From NCBI RefSeq assembly GCF_001189235.2, contig NZ_LFIP02000001.1, forward strand, positions 124,001 to 188,000: DNA of 64,000 bases, read 5' to 3'. This DNA is from Bradyrhizobium embrapense. GTDB lineage: Bacteria; Pseudomonadota; Alphaproteobacteria; Rhizobiales; Xanthobacteraceae. A program made the position numbers and the translations under genes. The notes beneath the pieces were generated by a model that worked only from the letters and a program-made list of their open reading frames with translations, made no database searches and was not told where the DNA came from. Shown here piece by piece: positions 15,922 through 23,721 of the stretch. Each line of letters opens with the position of its first letter. Position 1 is the stretch's first letter.

Positions 15922-17221
15922 TCTGCCCAAATACGTCCATGGCGAGAAAAAGGCCAGCGGCCGCAGGTACTTCGCCTACCAGCGGTTCCGCGGGACACCG
16001 AAGGCATGGCCGCGGGTACCCCTCCCGGCGGATCCGCTCAGCGTCGAATTTGTGACCCGCGCCAAGCTATGCGAGCGGCTGGTCGCTTCGAAGGATGAGA
16101 CCGGCTGGACGTGGAAGTTCATGGACGATGCCGGCAGCCCCCACGTTCTTCCGTCTCCCGACGATCCGAACACGTTCTGGGCAGCTGTAGAAAAGGCTGT
16201 CGAGGTCGCAAAGCAGATAGCCTCCGGCGAGCGGAGAACGTTCCGGGCACTCATCACCGAGTTCAAAGCGAGCGCGGCCTATAAGCTGAGAGGCAGCGTC
16301 GACGATGGCAACGCGGCTGCGCCGGCGGAGGAGCCCATTCCGACGCGGCCCGGTGCGAAGCGCAAGCCCGGCAAGCGCAGCACCGGAGGGCTCTCCAAGT
16401 CGACACGGGATCAGTACGCCCGCCATTTCCGAGAGATCGAAGATAACTGGGCCGATGATCCTGTCCGCGATCTGACCACGGTGGACGTGCAGCAGGCGAT
16501 CGATGCCTTCAGCGATCTCGGCCAGCCGTCGGCCGGGCGTGCCTTCCGCGCCACCCTGTCGCGCCTGATCGACTGGGGAATTCCCCGGGGCTATTCGGAA
16601 ACGAATGTCGTCGAGAAGACGGAAAAGCCGCGCGAGGACGGAACTTACGAGCCGTGGGCGCCGTGGGCTTTCGAGCACTTCTTCAAGCACGCGAGGCTCG
16701 GTCTTCACCTGCCTGTTTATTCAGGGCTTTTTACCGGCCAGCGCATCAGCGATATCGTCCAGATGCGACGACCGCAGGACGGCGTCACCGAGATGCCGAT
16801 CATCGCCCAGAAGACCAATGCAATCGTGCCGGTCCAGATCCACTCCGAGTACCGCGCCATCATCAAGGCCACAGGCCAGACGCACGAGATGCTGCACCTA
16901 CGCGAAGATGGCGAGCCATGGACCTATGAGGGTTTCAAGACGGCGTGGCAGCGGGAGATGAACCGAGACGTCTTCAAGCGATTCCGGGAAGAGCGAGTCG
17001 TCTTCCACGGCACCCGCAAGAACGCCGTTAACAACCTCCTCGAGGTCGGCTGCTCGGAAGCGCTGGTCGCCGCGATCGTGAAGATGAGCCCGGCGATGGT
17101 GCACCACTATTCGAAGCGGGTGAACCAGTTCCGACTGGCTCGGGCCGCGATGAAGCAGTTCGAGGCCGGCTGGGCTGAGCTCCGGCCGCACGTCCTGGGC
17201 AACCTGAAGGCGGCCACATGA
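15914..17221 (+). CDS. int: tyrosine recombinase (integrase)
   Basis: 435 residues from the ATG at 15914. Catalytic residues can be assigned: R277 (FTGQRISDI), K300 (IIAQKTN), H365 and R368 (FHGTRKN) and the nucleophile Y399 (MVHHYSK). The core-binding domain begins near residue 160 after a basic low-complexity linker (residues 140-160). The gene ends 105 bases before the tRNA-Lys fragment, the expected location for the enzyme that recombined there. It is coupled to the excisionase-like gene. Confidence 0.92.
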   Translation: MVDLPKYVHGEKKASGRRYFAYQRFRGTPKAWPRVPLPADPLSVEFVTRAKLCERLVASKDETGWTWKFMDDAGSPHVLPSPDDPNTFWAAVEKAVEVAKQIASGERRTFRALITEFKASAAYKLRGSVDDGNAAAPAEEPIPTRPGAKRKPGKRSTGGLSKSTRDQYARHFREIEDNWADDPVRDLTTVDVQQAIDAFSDLGQPSAGRAFRATLSRLIDWGIPRGYSETNVVEKTEKPREDGTYEPWAPWAFEHFFKHARLGLHLPVYSGLFTGQRISDIVQMRRPQDGVTEMPIIAQKTNAIVPVQIHSEYRAIIKATGQTHEMLHLREDGEPWTYEGFKTAWQREMNRDVFKRFREERVVFHGTRKNAVNNLLEVGCSEALVAAIVKMSPAMVHHYSKRVNQFRLARAAMKQFEAGWAELRPHVLGNLKAAT

Positions 17222-17222
17222 C

Positions 17223-17283
17223 GTCTACAAACCCCATGTTTTCGCCCACGTTATCGCACGTTGAGGGTCTGCGATTTGTAGAC
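17223..17283. repeat. 9-bp inverted repeat next to the attachment site
   Basis: GTCTACAAA at 17223-17231 and TTTGTAGAC at 17275-17283 are perfect inverted copies 43 bases apart, between the integrase stop and the tRNA core. CACGTT is also repeated in the spacer. Such repeats can be integrase arm-type or excisionase sites; alternatively this is a weak hairpin. Confidence 0.4.
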
Positions 17284-17325
17284 AGGTTTGTTGAAATCGC
17301 TGCGGAAAAGTGCCCGGGCACATTT

Positions 17326-17370
17326 CTTTTAATCATGGGGTCGAGGGTTCGAGTCCCTCCGCGCTCACCA
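17326..17370 (+). other. attachment site: 3' fragment of tRNA-Lys (anticodon TTT)
   Basis: The 45 bases read as the 3' part of a tRNA: anticodon loop CTTTTAA, stem TCATG, variable GGGTC, T-arm GAGGG-TTCGAGT-CCCTC, acceptor CGCGCTC, discriminator A and an encoded CCA. The 5' half (acceptor, D-arm) is absent upstream, where element sequence is found instead. This is the classical junction left when an element integrates into a tRNA 3' end. The intact gene should be rebuilt at the other, unseen junction. Confidence 0.85.
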
Positions 17371-17461
17371 AACAAAATCAATCACTTAAGTCAAAAAATC
17401 AGCCTCCAGACCGAACTAGAGATTTCGTCAAGCACACACCCAGCACACGCTAGGTGCGGCA

Positions 17462-17572
17462 ATGACGATAGCCCTTATGGTGCTGGGAGTTGTCGCGCTG
17501 GCGGTGGTGTTGCTCGTCGCCGCCGCTGTCGCGCTGATCGCGACGGTCAACAGTTTCGGCGATCCGGGATAG
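17462..17572 (+). CDS. 36-residue single-span membrane protein
   Basis: ATG at 17462 opens a 36-residue frame that is one long hydrophobic helix (Val/Ala/Leu-rich) followed by a short polar end. No clear ribosome site. Plausible small membrane protein on the chromosomal side of the junction, but composition alone supports it. Confidence 0.35.
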   Translation: MTIALMVLGVVALAVVLLVAAAVALIATVNSFGDPG

Positions 17573-17604
17573 GATGCGGCGATGTGGCTCCTATTCAGTC
17601 GCTC

Positions 17605-17850
17605 GTGATCTTCGCGGTAGTTGCGTCGAGCATCCATTGGCAATGGACGCCAAACGGATATCTCGCAAGTCTAATCGGCGTCGGGCTTGCGTGGCTGCTC
17701 ACCGCGCTCGTCACTGAACTTCCTCAGACCCTCAAGGGCCTTCGTCGCCGCCGGTCGTGCCCCTGCGGCACAGACGGTGCAGTACGTTTGACGCTGGGGA
17801 TTTCAGTGTCCCAGTTCAGGAAGAAAACGCCGCCGGGCGTGTATTTGTGA
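17605..17850 (+). CDS. small membrane protein with two predicted spans
   Basis: 81 residues from the GTG at 17605. Two hydrophobic segments (VIFAVVASSI and the stretch LIGVGLAWLLTALV) are followed by a basic Arg-rich region. The frame is open further upstream, but that part crosses the tRNA fragment and is an artefact. The terminator just after its end supports a real transcript. Confidence 0.4.
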   Translation: MIFAVVASSIHWQWTPNGYLASLIGVGLAWLLTALVTELPQTLKGLRRRRSCPCGTDGAVRLTLGISVSQFRKKTPPGVYL

Positions 17851-17867
17851 GACCGGCGGCGTCTTTT
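17827..17867 (+). terminator. rho-independent terminator
   Basis: ACGCCGCCGG (17827-17836) pairs with CCGGCGGCGT (17853-17862) and is followed by CTTTTC. It overlaps the end of the small membrane protein gene. Confidence 0.7.
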
Positions 17868-18276
17868 CCTGGGACGATCAGAACAGCAAGCCGCTGCCGA
17901 CCGTCGCAAGGTTTTCCGCGCAGGGGGCGGCCTCGACACGTGGGCTGCGTCGAGGCCGCATTTCAATCTCCCGCAGTCGGGTTGCGCAACTGAGATGACG
18001 GGAGCCGTCTATTCTACCCCCGTCACCGTGGCCCATTCCGACGGCATTAAGGATTACCCCAATCCGACCGCGTCTGCCGGGCTCGATAGTCGTCAGACCA
18101 TGGTGCCCGAAGATGAAGAATTGTCAGAACCTCGGCACCGGCACCTGGGCGATCGGGGGCCTCCTGCGCTGCGGCGGCGCGCCAAGCCGGGCCACGAAAC
18201 CATTTTCGCAAACGGTCGAAACCGTGCTGAAACATTCGGCCGCTACCACTTCCGCAAAACCATACGGGGAAGTGTC
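17868..18276. other. intergenic stretch, no gene seen
   Basis: Between the terminator and the 28-residue membrane peptide gene I see no convincing coding sequence. The open frame that crosses it on the plus strand is Arg/Pro-rich and lacks a ribosome site. Confidence 0.4.
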
Positions 18277-18363
18277 ATGATGGAAGCGGCTATCATCGCT
18301 TTGCTGTGTCTGAGCGCCACGATCTTCGGCGCCCACGTCTACGACGCCATACATACCCATTGA
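18277..18363 (+). CDS. 28-residue membrane peptide
   Basis: ATG at 18277 (a second ATG follows directly) with GGGGA 6 bases upstream. The peptide is MMEAAIIALLCLSATIFG plus a polar His-containing end; one transmembrane helix. I associate very similar short peptides with Bradyrhizobium genomes, from memory only. Confidence 0.5.
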   Translation: MMEAAIIALLCLSATIFGAHVYDAIHTH

Positions 18364-18414
18364 CGATCACGCCAGTTGCAACGGGCGGCCAAGAGCAAGC
18401 CTCACGAGCCAGCC

Positions 18415-18660
18415 TCACGGCCCCACCGTCAGCGGCAGCTCGCCCTGACCGCCGGTCCAGTCGATGATCTCAAGCTGCAGCCCTCGCTTCAGCATCTCGG
18501 CCTCGAGACTGCCGGCGTGGCGTTTCCATTCGGGCGTTGAGCGGACGCGGAATTTGGGCTCTTCGCCGTGCGCCTCGAATTCATCGTCGGCCTTGAGCGC
18601 GCCGCGGATGGCTTCGTACATCATCTTCAGGCTGGCGTCGGTCAAGGCGCCGTAATCCAT
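18415..18660 (-). CDS. conserved small hypothetical protein
   Basis: 81 residues, start ATG at 18660. Soluble, helical N-terminus (DASLKMMYEAIRGAL) followed by a charged middle and a short beta-rich end. No domain recognised. The sequence composition is protein-like and the frame is the only open one here; a terminator lies just upstream of its promoter region at 18693-18724. Confidence 0.6.
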   Translation of the reverse strand: MDYGALTDASLKMMYEAIRGALKADDEFEAHGEEPKFRVRSTPEWKRHAGSLEAEMLKRGLQLEIIDWTGGQGELPLTVGP

Positions 18661-18692
18661 CGGTCGTCTCCCTCAGCACTCTCGGAACGCAA

Positions 18693-18724
18693 AAGGCCGC
18701 CACGGAGCTTGTCGTGGCGGCCTT
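18693..18724. terminator. bidirectional hairpin terminator
   Basis: AAGGCCGCCACG (18693-18704) pairs with CGTGGCGGCCTT (18713-18724), loop GAGCTTGT. A-rich on the left and CTT on the right would allow termination in either direction, though it lies upstream of the minus-strand gene. Confidence 0.55.
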
Positions 18725-18820
18725 CTGCACGGCGGCCCATCCAGACGGCCCGACATGAGCGTCGGTGAGTCGGGTTAATGAAACGTTGTTCGTGCGGCGG
18801 CACAGTTGCAGTTCACCGAC

Positions 18821-18850
18821 AAAGAAGGGCCCCGCCGAAGCGAGGCCCCC
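18821..18850 (-). terminator. terminator of the His/Tyr-rich secreted protein gene
   Basis: On the minus strand GGGCCTCGC and GCGGGGCCC enclose a TTCG tetraloop and are followed by TTCTTT. It lies 30 bases past the stop of the minus-strand gene at 18881. Confidence 0.75.
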
Positions 18851-18880
18851 TTTGATTGTGCGAGATCCGTGCGGCGCCCG

Positions 18881-19126
18881 TTAGTCGTCGTCCCAGTCGC
18901 GACCACGAATCACGACGCCACGGTCGCGGTAGTAGTCGCGATGATGGTACCAGCCGTGGTGCCAGCCACGATCGTGCTCCCGGTAGACGCGCGGACCGTC
19001 ATATCGATCGCCGTAATAACCCGGGCTGCTGCCGAAATAGACGCCGACCCCCTGCGCGCTGGCAATGGTCGGTACTGCGATCGCGAGGGCCGCAACTGCG
19101 GCAAGAGCGTACCTAAGCTTTGTCAT
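18881..19126 (-). CDS. secreted His/Tyr/Asp/Arg-rich small protein
   Basis: 81 residues; ATG at 19126 with AAGGAGG 5 bases upstream. A Sec signal peptide (MTKLRYALAAVAALAIAVPTI, cleavage near ASA-QG) is followed by a tail packed with His, Tyr, Arg and Asp (DRGWHHGWYHHRDYY). Similar periplasmic proteins in rhizobia are of unknown role; metal binding is possible. A strong terminator follows. Confidence 0.7.
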   Translation of the reverse strand: MTKLRYALAAVAALAIAVPTIASAQGVGVYFGSSPGYYGDRYDGPRVYREHDRGWHHGWYHHRDYYRDRGVVIRGRDWDDD

Positions 19127-19332
19127 GGCATCCTCCTTTTCAGTCCCCCATGACAACGACTGCCGTCCGCGCATGTTGCAGGAACAAGTTCGGAACTTTC
19201 CTGAACGCCTGTTCAACATCGTGGCGGGTTCGGCGCGACAGCGGCGGAAGATCGATCTGCGTGACCGGTGCGCCGCCATTCAGCGAGCGTTACTTCTGCC
19301 AGATCCTCGAATGTGCCGCTCCGCGCGCCGCG

Positions 19333-19527
19333 TCAAAACCTCAGGCATCGAAACAGTTGGGCGAGCGCCGTGTTGGCGGATTGGGCGCGGCGTTCGAGGA
19401 TTTCGGCCGCCGTGGCGTAGTTGCACGCCAGGATCTGGAGCGCGCGTCGAGCATCCGGTAGCGTGGACTGCCTGGCCATCTCCAGACACTGATGCTCGAA
19501 GTAGCGAAGCTCCTCAAGTTCGGTCAT
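19333..19527 (-). CDS. small helical hypothetical protein
   Basis: 64 residues from the ATG at 19527. Two helices separated by LPDARRAL, with a Cys in each (QCLEMAR, ILACNYATA). It recalls short rhizobial proteins of the LDELRYRAEQC type, but I cannot confirm the family. Confidence 0.5.
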   Translation of the reverse strand: MTELEELRYFEHQCLEMARQSTLPDARRALQILACNYATAAEILERRAQSANTALAQLFRCLRF

Positions 19528-19794
19528 TGCGATTCGTCCGATTTCATCTGCATCTTCGAACTCAGTGCGCCAACGGCCTAGTGAAAATTTGGCAAGATTG
19601 TTGCGGACGCCGGAATATCTGATCGGAGTGTTTCTGGATGCATGATTTGATAATCACTGCTCCGTGACCAGTGCGGATGCGCGCTGCGCAGATCGACCAA
19701 GTAGCCCTGCCCGGCCCGCCGCTGGCGACGAACGGGCCCGACCGCCGCGATAGCTGGCGCAATAGCGTTCTTCACCACCGCATCGTCCCGACCT

Positions 19795-19897
19795 AAAGCG
19801 CGATGTGATTAGGTTGAATCGTCATCGCGCATTAGCTCTTTGATTGAGCATGATCTTATCGGAAAACCGCTTCGTACTTTTCCGGATCATGCTTTAG
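19795..19897. repeat. interspersed palindromic repeat, rhizobial type
   Basis: The segment begins AAAGCGCGATG and contains a matching CATCGCGC, then GCATGATC (19848-19855) with CGGAAAA (19860-19866) facing TTTTCCG (19878-19884) and GATCATGC (19885-19892). I recall near-identical elements in many intergenic regions of Bradyrhizobium; the copy number cannot be checked here. Confidence 0.6.
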
Positions 19898-20259
19898 GGC
19901 CACGCCAGGCCCGCGACGACAGCGGGCTCATCGTCGTCGGTCTTCGCACCCGTCAGCCGCCTGCGGCGCGCGCCGTCCTTGGCGCGACGATGACGCGTGT
20001 CAAACCGGCGCAGCGCCATCGGCACACGCCGCGCGAGGCGTTGAGCGAGCTCGACGGCCTGTCTGACGACGGCCATGACGGTCGCCACGCGCGTGAACAG
20101 GCCGATCAGGAAGACCATCGAGAACACGTCGATATAGGCCAACACATCGCCGACCAGCATCAATTCGGGAGGCAGCGGAATCCGGTGCAGATAGGCCGCG
20201 ATCAAGATGACGACCGGGATCAGCGCAGTCAGCTTCCGCAACGTCAGCCGATCCAGCAC
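19894..20259 (-). CDS. small membrane protein
   Basis: 121 residues from the GTG at 20259; an in-frame stop lies directly upstream. Two hydrophobic segments (LTALIPVVILIAAYL and VLAYIDVFSMVFLIGLF) are followed by a basic cytoplasmic tail. It overlaps the end of another short membrane frame at 20244-20375, suggesting a two-gene unit. Confidence 0.5.
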   Translation of the reverse strand: MLDRLTLRKLTALIPVVILIAAYLHRIPLPPELMLVGDVLAYIDVFSMVFLIGLFTRVATVMAVVRQAVELAQRLARRVPMALRRFDTRHRRAKDGARRRRLTGAKTDDDEPAVVAGLAWP

Positions 20260-20375
20260 GCTGCGAGCTCAACGACCAGGACCTGCCAGAGCCAGCCGCC
20301 AAGCACGGCCGGCTTGTCGATCGTCCAAGTTTGCCAGAAGGCTTGCCACAGCCGCCGCCGGTTCCGTTTCCACAT
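20244..20375 (-). CDS. 43-residue Trp-rich membrane peptide
   Basis: ATG at 20375; product begins MWKRNRRRLWQAFWQTW and continues with a hydrophobic helix (VLGGWLWQVLVVELAA). Its stop overlaps the GTG start of the following membrane protein by 16 bases, typical of coupled genes. An ATG five codons upstream is an alternative start. Confidence 0.45.
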   Translation of the reverse strand: MWKRNRRRLWQAFWQTWTIDKPAVLGGWLWQVLVVELAACWIG

Positions 20376-20413
20376 CGCCCCGTCCGGCATCCTCTCGAGC
20401 ACAACACCGGCGG

Positions 20414-20578
20414 CTACGGCTTCGACGAGGCCTCGCTGCCGTCGCTCCCGACCGTCGCGCCTAGCGCTTCAGCCGGGTCCGCCGACGGAAAAATGCGCTC
20501 GTAGTTGGCTCGCGCCTCGCGAATCAGGCGCGCACGCTCGCGTTCCGACTTCGAGATGAACTTGATGATCTCGCCCAT
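20414..20578 (-). CDS. small conserved rhizobial protein
   Basis: 54 residues from the ATG at 20578. The N-terminus MGEIIKFISKSERERARLI is a basic helix that I recognise as a common Bradyrhizobium short protein of unknown function. A GGAG-type ribosome site (GGAGAGC) lies about 6 bases upstream. Confidence 0.65.
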   Translation of the reverse strand: MGEIIKFISKSERERARLIREARANYERIFPSADPAEALGATVGSDGSEASSKP

Positions 20579-20665
20579 GTGCTCTCCAACGCAGGGGGAA
20601 TTATTCGACCATCGACAATGCAACCATCATGCCTGATGGCCGACCGGTCGACATGCTGGCGGCGC

Positions 20666-20926
20666 CTACTGGATCCGCCGCGGCGATACGCGCGGTTGGC
20701 TGAATGCAACGCGCGGATTGATGCCGCAATAGGCATCGCGGCCTGACGCCGACGCCTGGCACTGCTCGTAGGTCTGGTAGCCGCAATAGCCGGGATATCC
20801 CTCATCCCTACCCTGGATGCACCAGGGATAATCGTAGGGATCGGCTGCCGCCGGCTGTGCGGAGCCGACAATCCAGCTCGTTCCGAGCGCCGCGAACGTC
20901 AGAAATGCCAAACTCGACCTGCGCAT
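20666..20926 (-). CDS. DUF3551-family secreted protein
   Basis: 86 residues from the ATG at 20926 with AGGA before it. A signal peptide (MRRSSLAFLTFAALGTSW) ends near AAA-DP. The mature part has the family pattern: WCIQGRDEGYPGYCGYQTYEQCQASASGRD, cited here in two parts: WCIQGRDEG and YCGYQTYEQC, with four Cys that may form disulfides. The family is almost confined to Rhizobiales and has no known role. Confidence 0.75.
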   Translation of the reverse strand: MRRSSLAFLTFAALGTSWIVGSAQPAAADPYDYPWCIQGRDEGYPGYCGYQTYEQCQASASGRDAYCGINPRVAFSQPRVSPRRIQ

Positions 20927-21084
20927 GATCCTGCTTCCTTCCTCGCGCGGCACCCAGTCGTTGATTTAGGTACGCTGGGAAAATCTGCGAGGTTTCCGCT
21001 CATCGCCTCAAGAAGGTGTGACCCGAGCGCGGCGCAGGACACCGGAAGCAAGGCGCCATCGATGGGTGCGGCATCCAACAAAAA

Positions 21085-21123
21085 ACACGAGGCCCGGTGT
21101 GCCTAGGAGCCCGGGCCTCGTGT
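21085..21123 (-). terminator. terminator downstream of the hydroxyacyl-CoA dehydrogenase
   Basis: ACACGAGGCCCGG (21085-21097) faces CCGGGCCTCGTGT (21111-21123); read on the minus strand the hairpin is followed by TTTTTG. It lies about 100 bases after the dehydrogenase stop. Confidence 0.75.
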
Positions 21124-21223
21124 CTGATGTCCCCCGCCTCAGTGGCGGATCAGGTGTTTTGGTTACGCGAGCTTGTCGGCGCGATCCATCCCGGATGACT
21201 ACGGGGTCGGGCGCGCGCAGATT

Positions 21224-22075
21224 TCACTTGCTGTAGCTGTAGAACCCCTGCCCGGTCTTGCGGCCGAGATGGCCGGCATCGACCATCTCCTTCAGCAGCG
21301 GCGCCGGCCGGTACTTGGGGTCGTTGAAGCCGGTGTAGAACACCTCCATCACCGACAGCATGGTGTCGAGCCCGATCAGGTCGGCAAGCGCGAGCGGCCC
21401 GATCGGATGGTTGCAGCCGAGCTTCATGCCGGCATCGATCTCCTCCGCGGTCGCAATGCCTTCCTGCAGCGCGAAGATCGCCTCGTTGATCATCGGGCAC
21501 AGGATGCGGTTCACCGCAAAGCCCGGGCTGTTCTTCGCCGTGATCGCGACCTTGCCGACGCGCTTGGCGAACGCTTCGGCCTTGGCGACCGTGTCGTCCG
21601 AGGTCTGCAGGCCACGGATCAATTCGAGCAGCGCCATCACCGGCACCGGATTGAAGAAGTGCATTCCGATGAAGCGGTCAGGACGATCGGTCGAGGCCGC
21701 AAGGCGGGTGATCGAGATCGACGAGGTGTTGGTCGCGACCAGCGCGCTTGGCTTCAGCCCGGCGCAGAGATCCTTCAGGATCTTCACCTTCAGCTCCTCG
21801 TTCTCGGTCGCCGCTTCGATCACGAGATCGCAGGCGGCAAGCTTGGACTTGTCGGTGGTCGCGTTGATCCGCGCGAGCGTCGCGTCGCGATCGGCCGCCG
21901 ACATCTTCTCCTTGGAGACCAGGCGATCGAGACTGGACCCGACCGTCTTCAGGCCGCGTTGCACGGCTGCGTCCGAGATATCCACCATGGTCACGGTAAG
22001 CCCCGCCGCCGCGCAGATTTGCGCGATGCCGTTGCCCATGGTTCCGGCGCCGATGATGCCAACCGTCTCGATCAT
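21224..22075 (-). CDS. hbdA: 3-hydroxybutyryl-CoA dehydrogenase
   Basis: 283 residues, the usual size. It has the NAD-binding [11 protein letters not shown] at the N-terminus, ATNTSSISI and the HFFNPVPVM signature with the catalytic His, the Glu partner in [11 protein letters not shown], and a C-terminal dimerisation domain with NPIGPL-like [11 protein letters not shown]. It oxidises or reduces acetoacetyl-CoA/3-hydroxybutyryl-CoA in butyrate or polyhydroxybutyrate-linked metabolism. It stands alone, with a terminator after it. Symbol by family resemblance (hbd/paaH). Confidence 0.9.
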   Translation of the reverse strand: MIETVGIIGAGTMGNGIAQICAAAGLTVTMVDISDAAVQRGLKTVGSSLDRLVSKEKMSAADRDATLARINATTDKSKLAACDLVIEAATENEELKVKILKDLCAGLKPSALVATNTSSISITRLAASTDRPDRFIGMHFFNPVPVMALLELIRGLQTSDDTVAKAEAFAKRVGKVAITAKNSPGFAVNRILCPMINEAIFALQEGIATAEEIDAGMKLGCNHPIGPLALADLIGLDTMLSVMEVFYTGFNDPKYRPAPLLKEMVDAGHLGRKTGQGFYSYSK

Positions 22076-22214
22076 AGTGTTCGTCCTTCCCGTCGCTTGC
22101 GCCGCCTCGCGGCCGTATCGTCAAACTGGCGGCCCCCCCGGGGTCCGCGGATGGGGCATGCATAGCAGTCCGGCTGAACGGCCGATACAGGAGACGGCGG
22201 TATCTTGGTAGGGT

Positions 22215-22406
22215 CTATTCCGCGCGCGGCGGGATGGGTCGCCGTGGCGGGACGGCGGCGCGCGGCGGCAATTGGGTGCGCGGCGGCTCAGCCGGGCGCG
22301 ACGGCTCGAGCACGCGGTTGAGCCGCACGATCCACCAGGCGAACCGGCCGTAGCTGCGGCGCAGCGCCGATCCAAATCCTTCGTCGATGTCCTGGTCACG
22401 ATCCAT
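22215..22406 (-). CDS. small hypothetical protein with Pro-rich tail
   Basis: 63 residues from the ATG at 22406 (22427 also possible). A basic amphipathic helix with Trp (SYGRFAWWIVRLNRVL) is followed by a Pro/Arg-rich tail. No family recognised. Confidence 0.45.
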   Translation of the reverse strand: MDRDQDIDEGFGSALRRSYGRFAWWIVRLNRVLEPSRPAEPPRTQLPPRAAVPPRRPIPPRAE

Positions 22407-22650
22407 ACCCCTATCGTTAACGTGCATCCTTGAAGGAACGGTGAGCGCCATCACGCGCAGCGCCGGCAATCGTTAGGAATTTGGCAACCATCGGCGCGCA
22501 GGCTGCAGGTTCGGCGGCGGTAATCTCCCGGATTGCACCAGGGCAGCCCCCCGCCGCAGCATCGCCATGGCGGCGCGACTCGCTTTTAGTTGATCGAATT
22601 TTCCGCCGGGCGCGGCGACATAAGGCCATTGGATGACGAGGGCTACGCCC

Positions 22651-22800
22651 ATGCTTTCTGAAAAATTCTTTTTGGTTCTCGAGACATTGCTTAACGGCCA
22701 GACCCACTCCGACGGAAGCCCGCGTGTGGTGAGCACGTCACCCCACGTACCGGTCAAGCTTCCGCAGGAAAGCCAGCCGGAACGCAAGCTCCCTCGCTAG
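22651..22800 (+). CDS. 49-residue conserved small protein
   Basis: ATG at 22651; product MLSEKFFLVLETLLNG followed by a Ser/Pro/His stretch and a basic end. I recall comparable short proteins from Bradyrhizobium (SEKFFLVLETL start). No convincing ribosome site. Confidence 0.45.
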   Translation: MLSEKFFLVLETLLNGQTHSDGSPRVVSTSPHVPVKLPQESQPERKLPR

Positions 22801-22934
22801 GCGCCTTGCCGCGGGCAAGCCTCACCGATCGCCGCGGCACGCGAAGCCGCTCGGCAGGCTTGCGCCCGTGATCCAGCTCATAGTCGGTGAAGGCGAGCCG
22901 CGCTACACCACTCCCGTAACGACGTGGTGCCGCC

Positions 22935-23150
22935 ATGGACTGTGAGACCGACAGCAAAATCGATTTCGGGAGCATCGCCGTGGCGATCAGCGTCGCCGCC
23001 TACACTGCGATCATGCTCGCTTATCTCGCCCAAGACGATCTCGGCCTGACCGCCGCGCAGACGCGCCATTTCTCGATGGTGGCTGCGCTGTTCCTGGCGC
23101 TGCCGATCGCGCTGGATTTCCTGCGCACCGGCCCCAGCAGCGCGCCCTGA
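22935..23150 (+). CDS. small membrane protein with two predicted spans
   Basis: 71 residues from the ATG at 22935. Hydrophobic segments are IAVAISVAAYTAIMLAYLA and SMVAALFLALPIALDFL. No known family. Confidence 0.55.
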   Translation: MDCETDSKIDFGSIAVAISVAAYTAIMLAYLAQDDLGLTAAQTRHFSMVAALFLALPIALDFLRTGPSSAP

Positions 23151-23250
23151 GGCGTCCCCTGCCGTCTACGCGCGTGCGCAACATAGCGCTAGGTGAAGCG
23201 AGGCGAATCAGCGTTACTTTGCAGCTGATCACTTCGTGGGATTTGGCTGC

Positions 23251-23508
23251 ATGACCCAGCCCAGCGTCCTGGATCAGAAGAGTGCAGATCAGAACATTCG
23301 CGAGCTGCAGGAATGGCTCCGCACCGCCTGGCAACAGCTCGCGGACCCTTCCCTCACTGCCTTCTCCCGGCGCGAGCTGCGCAACCAGATGAAGCAATGC
23401 AATGCCGATCTGCGCATGCAGCTGCAAGCCGCTTCCAAGCAGATGCTTAGTCAGCCGGCTGGATCGGGCAAGACATTCGCCAGACCTGCGCTGCGAATAC
23501 TCGCCTAG
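23251..23508 (+). CDS. small hypothetical protein
   Basis: 85 residues from the ATG at 23251 (a GTG five codons upstream is possible). Helical and amphipathic (IRELQEWLRTAWQQL; ELRNQMKQCNADLRM). No motif of known function. Confidence 0.5.
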   Translation: MTQPSVLDQKSADQNIRELQEWLRTAWQQLADPSLTAFSRRELRNQMKQCNADLRMQLQAASKQMLSQPAGSGKTFARPALRILA

Positions 23509-23721
23509 GCGCGTTTCGCAGCGAACCGGATACCGGCTTCGCGTGAAGAAACCGCGCCGCCGTTACGAGCGCCAGCGCGCCAAAATGCCGCGATCTCCTG
23601 CTGCATGCGCGCCATACCTCTGCTTGTGCAGGAGTGCCCGGCAAGGCACAGCAAAACGGCCCCGGTATGCCTATATTGGGCGTCGCAAAGCGGCCCATGC
23701 CGCCAAACCTCAGGGACTCCC

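Larger units (their letters stand above)
1..17370. mobile_element. right part of an integrated phage-like or ICE-like element at tRNA-Lys
   Basis: The segment ends at a 3' tRNA-Lys fragment, is preceded by a tyrosine integrase and an excisionase-like gene, and carries a one-directional, overlapping gene string typical of temperate-phage early regions. Genes are HNH-like, DnaA domain IV, DNA methylase, exonuclease, HerA ATPase and small zinc proteins. No capsid, tail or conjugation genes are seen, so phage versus ICE is undecided. The left boundary, expected to carry the reconstituted intact tRNA-Lys, lies outside the window. Confidence 0.75.

Noticed and set aside
17218..17850. A 210-residue plus-strand frame running through the integration junction
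   Set aside because: It crosses the tRNA-Lys fragment, giving the well-known artefact GSRVRVPPRSP. Only its distal part, from the GTG at 17605, may be real.
19562..19778. 66-residue minus-strand frames
   Set aside because: Low-complexity composition, no ribosome site, next to a repeat element.
22754..22936. 60-residue minus-strand frame divergent from the membrane protein at 22935
   Set aside because: Arg/Pro-rich, overlaps a plus-strand frame at 22651-22800 and has no ribosome site or family.
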